Part shown: piece after piece, positions 58,067 to 64,000 of the stretch
Numbering within the stretch: position 1 is the stretch's first letter
Layout: each line of letters begins with the position of its first letter
Source of the DNA: Blasia pusilla
Taxonomy: Eukaryota; Marchantiophyta; Marchantiopsida; Blasiales
NCBI GenBank assembly: GCA_050084515.1
Contig: CM114274.1
Location: 31,186,001 to 31,250,000 of the forward strand
Direction of reading: 5' to 3'
Length of the DNA stretch: 64,000 bases
Position numbers and translations under genes: made by a program
The notes under the pieces: generated by a model
Told to the model about the DNA's origin: nothing
The model's database searches: none
Seen by the model: only the letters and a program-made list of their open reading frames with translations

Positions 58067-58830
58067 ATTGACACCATTCTATTAAACCTTCATGGTGCAT
58101 AACCATCTCGAGCTCGAAGCTTGCCCAACTCCATGGATGTAGGTCCATAGTGGTTGTTCATGGAACCAACCACCTCTCCTGCTTCTTTATACATATTTGT
58201 CATATATTGGATATATGCGATATATTGCTTCAATGATTCCCTTTGGGTTATCTCAAAATCCCTTCTTGACACATCTTTCTCTTCAAACCTCTCTTGAATA
58301 GATTGAGGGCTTCTATCCCATTGTTGTCACAAATTTATATTCATAATTCACGAAACTCCTTGATGTAGTCCTCCTCACTATCTTTCTGCTCCAATTTCCA
58401 TAGTTTCATTCTAGCCATGAGGATAGGATCCATAGTATGGAAATTTTATAGTAGTCGTTGCTTCATCCGATCCATGCATATATGATCTGTTGACTCATTT
58501 TAATCAAGGGTCTCTCCCATCTTTGATATCATATCAATGCTCAATCTGTTAACCAAGATCTTATAACATTCCTGCAATATGATCATCATTGTTGGAAAGG
58601 GATAAATTGATTTCCATACAAGTGATCCAACCCTCTAGTATCCCCATGACTTGACTTCCTTTGTACGGTTCTACCTTGCATGCCTTTGTCATTTTTAATA
58701 TCAATTATACTTGGGCATTCATCTCCATCACTCTCTATGTTGCTTGAGCCTCCAATGTTCATACCCTTAAGGTTTCTTCACTCTCCCTACAAGTCAAGGC
58801 GCTCGCGAGTTTCTTCTCCATCTCACCCGT

Positions 58831-58850
<20 letters not shown>
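58067..58850 (-). pseudogene. gag of the minus-strand gypsy relic, upstream part
   Basis: On the minus strand: MDPILMARMKLWKLEQKDSE, EEDYIKEFREL, then after breaks SRRDFEITQRESLKQYIAYI and NMYKEAGEVVGSMNNHYGP. The W..L.Q...EEDYI.EF signature is typical of the retrotransposon gag domain. It is the part of gag that precedes the zinc knuckle at about 47050, and element 2 separates them. A CT repeat lies at about 58836-58879. Confidence 0.75.

Positions 58851-58879
<29 letters not shown>
58836..58879. repeat. (CT)n microsatellite
   Basis: About 22 CT units at the edge of the minus-strand gag relic; the GA-rich peptide on the opposite strand is an artefact. Confidence 0.95.
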
Positions 58880-58883
<4 letters not shown>

Positions 58884-59049
58884 TATTTTTGATCGGAGCA
58901 ACTTCTTTTACTAATTTATGGATTTGGTTTTGACTTTGGTCAAATGAAACTCCAAACTCTTTGAATTTATGATTCATATTCCTCAAGTTTTTTTCATCGT
59001 TACTCCAATTTATCCCTACCACTTCAATATAAGATCAAGATGTAAAATT

Positions 59050-59760
59050 ACCAATTTTGCACAAGAAAGATTACAAAAGGAAGTGTTCACGCAATGACTT
59101 CATCAGAATACTCTTGGCCAAACTTCCTCATCATAAAATCTCTATATGCTATCGTAGATCAACAAACCACATGGACTATCCATTGAGTATTAAAAAGCAC
59201 TCGTGGGGACCTATTCATATGTCCATTCTCCATATGTCGTTTAAAATAAGATAGAAATAGTACAATCCCACACATGATCATATATAACAATTGGGAGGAT
59301 CAGCAAGAAGCAAGACTTCATCACTTGTATCATGAAAACTTCATCAAAATGATATATGAGATACATCGTGAATCAATGTCTCTATACATATAAGAGTTTG
59401 ATGATTAACATATTTAGAAATGAAAAAAAAATATGAGTCACTCTTGCTTCCCTCCATCCATTACCTGCAAAAAACCCTCACCTTTTATTCCAGTTGCAAC
59501 ATATTAGCCACTACCAACCTCTAACAAACATATCTAAACTCTCAACAATTGATCATTTTTTGGTTATTCTTCCAAGAGGTGTAATCCACTCTCATTGGAA
59601 TAACAATCTTGTTATGATATCATTGTAACTCTTAAGTTCATAAGACCATTCTAGAATTGCTCAAAGGTAGAATGTCTTTCGAGGCCTCTCCTCTTCCTTT
59701 ACATATTTAGAGATAAGTACAATGAAGATAAATGTGCTAATCCTTATCGTGTGTGTTCTC
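59050..59760. mobile_element. 1.4-kb interspersed element, copy C (diverged, truncated)
   Basis: Aligns with copies A and B from about their residue region YHKWKCRGDHF onward, including the motif CCAAGAGGTGTAATCCACTC at about 59573 and CTCCTCTTCCTTTACATAT near 59690. Terminal repeats are not found. It is more diverged than A and B and carries no CA repeat. Confidence 0.6.
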
Positions 59761-59884
59761 TTCTTATATCATATATGCATGAGAGGAGCTTCTTTGGACT
59801 CTAATGTGTTTGGATGAGAGTAGGAGTTGAGACTTATTTGACATTGGATAATTTAGAGGAGAGATTTCCTGAAGATTATGCAAT

Positions 59885-60390
59885 TTGACACAAATTTTTC
59901 GACAAAGGACGTGCGTGGTGAATGGATCAACAGGTGGATGTGTGGGGATTACCATCCTACCAATTAACATATGAAGGCCAATCGATATATTATGCCTACT
60001 CTCGATGAGATCTTTAATGCGGTAGGGCATGCAAAGATCTATAGTCCTCTGGATCTTCATATTGGATATTATTAGTAATGCATCCTTATGGAGGATAGGA
60101 ATAAGCCAATATTTTGGGCCACTAATCCTTTCAAGAAGGATTGGTTGAGAAATGCTCTTACCAAGTTCAACACGCTATGGGTAGGATTCTTGTAGGTTTG
60201 GGTGTTTTGAGGTATTACATAGTTGATATCCCAATCTTCATTTCCACGATTGAGGAGCACGAGCCACATGTGAACCACATATGTTGGGGACATATTTGTG
60301 AACCACATATGGATTGAAGTTGTATATAAGAAAGTGTAAATTCTTTCATAACTAGATTGAGTAGCTTGGACATAGTATTTATCAAGGAAT
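59885..60390 (+). pseudogene. RT relic of the methyltransferase retrotransposon family
   Basis: The plus strand reads KDVRGEWINRWMCGDYHPTN, IMPTLDEIFNAVGHAKIYSP and LDLHIGYY, closely parallel to RT of elements 1 and 2. NPFKKDWL and a degraded region where the catalytic box should be follow. Stops are frequent and both ends are truncated. Confidence 0.8.
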
Positions 60391-60399
60391 TTCGAAGAC

Positions 60400-62373
60400 A
60401 AATGGAAGAAGCATGCTCACATTTTCCAAAAGCAACAATGTTCAAGTACTTCCCAGTTTGAGATAACTTCTTCAACAATGGCATCGTATTTCTGGTTGAG
60501 CAAGTTTGAGTTTGGCATGTTAGGGCAAAGTAACGGAAATCCCCATGCCCATATTTTTCAAACATGCATCCAAAATTTACAATCTTACGTGGATGCACCC
60601 ATAGAGCTTTGTATGTGTGTTTCACTTATGTTTCAAATCAAAATAGTTGGGGCCGTAAATAATCCTTCATCTCCCACCTCCGAGGTTGCAAGAGCCCGTG
60701 CATCCAAAAATACCCTTGCAAGGAATCCTGAAAAACTGGATTATCCGAATTTAGAAATCCGAATTTGCCCATCCGGGCTATGAAACACGGGCAATGTACC
60801 GGTTCTCGTGAAAAAACTCCCCGGACTATGGTCTATCGTGGACGCATAATGATGCTAATATATGAATGTTCTAATATGCCAATACTGTTTGACATATAGG
60901 AGCACCGACCACTAGCAAGGAGACTCTCCACCCCCAACAACCGGTAGGGGGCGAACCGGTGGGGACGAACTTTCAGGGAGGCGTTTAGCGCCCCTTTACA
61001 TTGGGAGTTTGGATTGGGAGCTGCTGTTACTGTCGCGAGAGCGGAGTCGCATTCTGCCGGCTGCTGTGTCTTGTGATTTCGTGTGTGCGCGCTCGTCTAT
61101 CTGGATTCGCAGGTGCCAGGAGCCGGCACGAATTGTAATCCCAGACGGCAGAAATTAAGAGTTTTCTAGTCATCCAACTATATGTCGGGCAAAATACGAG
61201 CCGGCACATGTAGGTTCTGTGTGAAAATGGGGGAAAACCGGGAAACTCTTCGAACTTCCCGGTGAAGTATGTTGGTTGTCGGCCGAGAACCGAGTGGATT
61301 AGAAAATCCATGCGCCCCCTGGTCACCAGGAGGGGAGAACAATGTGGTAGGGGAGGAAGGAGTGCGCAGGAATGAGCAGCGGTATTTCGCGGCGACGCTC
61401 TGGTGAGAATGGAGGTGATCACTCTGCCGTTTGCCGAATTTTTGCCGCAGGCAGGGTGCTGCTTGCGCGGCGGCCTTGGCGTAGATGGATGAGGACTGCT
61501 CGGGTTCTTGGATGGATGCTTTCGTAGTGGATTGTTACGTGGGGAACTGGTCAGAATAATCATGGACGCGACGTCCTGATCTGCTTCGGGGAATTTCTGT
61601 AGTGTGGCCCCTTGTGGTTGCTGGTGTTTGAAGGCCACAGCGAGTAGCGACATTGGAGTGCAGTGGGATGGGCATTCTGAAGCTCAGGGTTTTTTTCTAA
61701 GATTACTCTGACGTGATGCTTCAGAAATTTGTCTGGTTTCTTCCCGGAGTGGCCGATTCGCATAGTAGTTAATTCAGAGGTCGGAAGCATTGAAATTTGG
61801 CTGCATCAGAGGTAATTGCAGCTAAGCCACTGTCCTGAAAGGAATGGTGAAATTTCTAGAAATTCGCAAGTGGTAACAAGCCGTAGGTGCTTCTCGACCT
61901 ACGTGACCAACTGAGTATCGTGGTTATCAGATTCTCTGTATTTGCCGTACAGGACTATGGATTGGACCCTGTATTTGGTACATATCAATTATCCATCCGT
62001 ATTTCAGGATAATTAGGACAACCTTTTGCCGGGTTCATCTTAAGTGAGGACTTCACTCACCGGCCGAGACCTGTGAGTGACATCTATCCAGCACCGCGAA
62101 GTCTCGAAGGGCATGTTCATGATGACAAAGACATGCTTCAGCATTTTGGTTTAACACCTCTGAAAACAATTTTATGCATTTTCACCAATTCCACGGCTAG
62201 ATGCCTGCTGTCGATTTGGTGTTGACAATTCGGGTTCTTGTTGCTGTCGAAGGCACAATGCAAGTGCACAGGATCAAGCTGCAGTATGCTATCTCGCTTC
62301 CATATTTTGAATAAGTTCCTTCACCGTGTACTGCTAGGGAATCCGTACTCTTAGAATTTCCAAGTCTGCAACC
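60400..62373 (+). promoter_or_regulatory. upstream region and probable 5' UTR of the 62374 gene
   Basis: From about 60900 the GC content rises and transposon similarity stops. A 208-codon frame on the minus strand (61027-61653) has no recognised domain. A spliced 5' UTR within 61000-62370 is plausible, since plant genes of this kind often have leader introns, but I could not fix the sites. No TATA box is assigned. Confidence 0.35.
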
Positions 62374-63878
62374 ATGTCGAAACTTCCTCCACCCTTCAAG
62401 CAGAAGGCTCAAAGTATCATGAAGTCAAATCTACCACCGGTGAAGTCTGTCGATGTTACGGTTCGCGCGGGTGCAAGCTCGGCCAGCATGATGAACAAAG
62501 AGCAAATAGTGATCGATTCACATGTTTGGACAAGGAACAGTGCAGTCTATGGCTTGAAAAAAAAATCTCCCTCTGTGCTCTCCATTAAAGGTCAAAGTTT
62601 TGGAGCTCCACTGAAAGGTCCTGCTTCTGCTTACTCTTCTGGCTTTGATGGAGGGCAGTTTTTGGAAGGACCACGAGAAGCTGAACAGCCTGCTGCAGAA
62701 ATGACTCCAGAGAGTGAAATAGGCAGTGATGCTGGGATAGAGAATTCATTAAACTTTACAGAGGACTTCCCGCCTGCACCACCGCAAGGAGAAATGCATC
62801 GGCCGTCATTATATGAGCAAGAGGACAGGATCACCTTTCCTCACGAGAGTAAAACCGGAGAGATATTGGCAAGGAAACCAAGTCTGCATATGGCGCTGGA
62901 GAATCTTGGATTTTCATCTGCACCACCGGCACCACCTTCGTCCATGAGGTCCAAGAGTAAAATTGGCGCTATGATTACGGACGGTAGATCCATGAGTGCA
63001 ATGCTCAGAAGCCCACCACGAGCTTTGGACAATGAAAATGCCGAGTTGGTGCAACTCTTTGAAAATGAAGACCAGTCAGGAGTTAAGTCTGAAGATGTGA
63101 CACCTGGTGATAACGTCTTACCTGACAAGTTTTTTGTGGTGAAGCCAATGAAGGCGGAGGTAGATTACCTAGGAGAGAGCACCCAGGGTGACATGACTGT
63201 CCGACGCGAGCTTTGGGATCCATGTGGTGAGTGCCGGTACAAGAACGAGATCAATTACTGGAAAGGAACTCCCATGTGAATTTCTGTCATAGTATGGGTA
63301 TCCTTTGGTGGTTTCAGGATCTGAGTTCCAAACATTTTCACCTGGATAGTCCTATTTCTTTGGCTATTTCAATTCTGGCTCATCAGAGAGCTTTCAATCA
63401 TATAATCGGGTATATGTCAATATCATTTCCTCTAGCTCAAACTTGGGACCGAAGTTAGAGTGGACCTTTCTATGCATGGGGTTGTAATGCGAGGTGCAAT
63501 CGCTAGAAGTGATCTGTTTCTTGAGTAAAAGTTGAATTCTTCAAGTCCTTTGGTTCACTTGGTATGAAATGGCAACTGTTCAAAGTTCAAGAGGCAGACG
63601 ATAGTCACCTCAGTAAGGTGGATTGTCTCTGCAGATAATGAGGGAGTGGCAGCACAGCTTGGTGGACCCATTGAGGAGATTGCAAAGGCAGAAGCGAAAG
63701 AAGCCGAACTGCTGCTTGATAAGATGAAAATTCCTGTAAGCCTTTTGTGGGTTTAAAAACTGTTTACCACTACTTTCATCACCTCTAAAATTTGAGCAGC
63801 ATAGAAGAGAATGAATGAATGAACAGATTTTTTTTTCCACAGGGATCCCTCTGGGCCATGGGACTCGAGAGCAAATGA
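62374..63878 (+). CDS. three-exon gene of unknown function (329 aa)
   Basis: The start ATG at 62374 has a strong context (ACCATGTCG). Exon 1 is 62374-63226 and ends WDPC plus one base before GTGAGT. Exon 2 is 63635-63735, after TCTCTGCAG and before GTAAGC. Exon 3 is 63843-63878, after TTTTTCCACAG, ending in TGA. Phases agree (the split codon reads GAT), giving 990 nt in frame. The protein is hydrophilic and mostly disordered: LPPPFKQKAQSIM at the N-terminus, Pro/Ser-rich stretches (APPAPPSSMRSKSK), no signal peptide or membrane helix. A short helical C-terminus (EEIAKAEAKEAELLLDKMKI) ends PGSLWAMGLESK. If intron 1 were retained the frame would end at 63279. I do not recognise the family. Confidence 0.75.
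63227..63634 (+). other. intron 1 of the 62374 gene
   Basis: Starts GTGAGTGCC, ends TTGTCTCTGCAG, 408 bp. Splicing here joins exons in phase 1 and avoids the in-frame TGA at 63277. Confidence 0.75.
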
Positions 63879-64000
63879 GTCTGCAGTACCTGATGGAAAG
63901 ACAGGAATTATGCTTGCCTGTTTAAGAAGAAGTGGGAACTTGTTGGACTTGTAGACTTAAAGTTCTCATTGGGATGGAGTTTAAATATCTTCTATCTTCA
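63879..64000 (+). other. 3' end of the 62374 gene (3' UTR), running off the window
   Basis: Non-coding sequence following the TGA of exon 3. No polyadenylation signal is seen before the window ends. Confidence 0.5.

Noticed and set aside
61027-61653. 208-codon minus-strand frame upstream of the second gene
   Set aside because: No recognisable domain, Pro/Arg-rich composition expected of a GC-rich leader read backwards, and no paired splice or start evidence.

Overview
The window is nuclear DNA of a land plant. The evidence is an intact, intronless CrRLK1L (malectin-like) receptor kinase gene, spliced genes with GT-AG introns, long microsatellites, and nested, decayed Ty3/gypsy, Helitron, LINE and hAT-like transposons. 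A non-seed plant (bryophyte, lycophyte or fern) is my best guess, but the sequence does not fix the lineage. Only two host genes can be supported: the receptor kinase at 22351-24975 and a three-exon gene of unknown function at 62374-63878. They lie about 37 kb apart, and almost everything between and around them is transposon debris or featureless DNA. LAYOUT. 1-7770: microsatellites, a 1.46-kb interspersed element (copy A, 3135-4592), a purine-rich minisatellite, an integrase/PHD relic (5370-6050) and a hAT-type MITE (6720-7192). 7771-18319: Ty3/gypsy element 1. 18320-21480: no gene seen. 21481-24975: GC-rich promoter/leader and kinase gene. 25260-31500: no gene seen. 31500-33450: LINE-like relic carrying a second hAT MITE. 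33670-34205: GC-rich island of unclear coding status. 34206-41875: no gene seen. 41876-44700: minus-strand Helitron relic. 44985-45600: a Ty1/copia scrap and a dense cluster of inverted repeats. 45640-58850: a minus-strand gypsy relic split by Ty3/gypsy element 2 (47168-58066), which is itself split by copy B of the 1.4-kb element (54983-56278). 59050-60390: copy C and a further RT relic. 60400-64000: second gene with its upstream region. THE MOST INTERESTING CONTENT is the retrotransposon family represented by elements 1 and 2. Between protease and reverse transcriptase both carry a C5-cytosine DNA methyltransferase domain of DNMT3-like motif order (DLFGGI, GWPC-type loop, ENVP, SRAHxPRLWW, GFPTG). 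Both end pol with a C-terminal PHD finger after integrase. The inferred order is Gag (two zinc knuckles) - protease - DNA methyltransferase - RT - RNase H - integrase - PHD finger. A retroelement with both a DNA-methylation writer and a chromatin reader suggests control of its own methylation or targeting to a chromatin state. Both copies are dead: stops and frameshifts throughout, the methyltransferase Pro-Cys loop broken in each, and the RT active site deleted in one and altered in the other. The family still provides a clear architecture to look for in intact copies elsewhere in the genome. As recalled from the literature, cytosine methyltransferases have been reported in retrotransposons of Symbiodinium and the alga Klebsormidium. 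I could not check whether this family and its PHD combination are already described.
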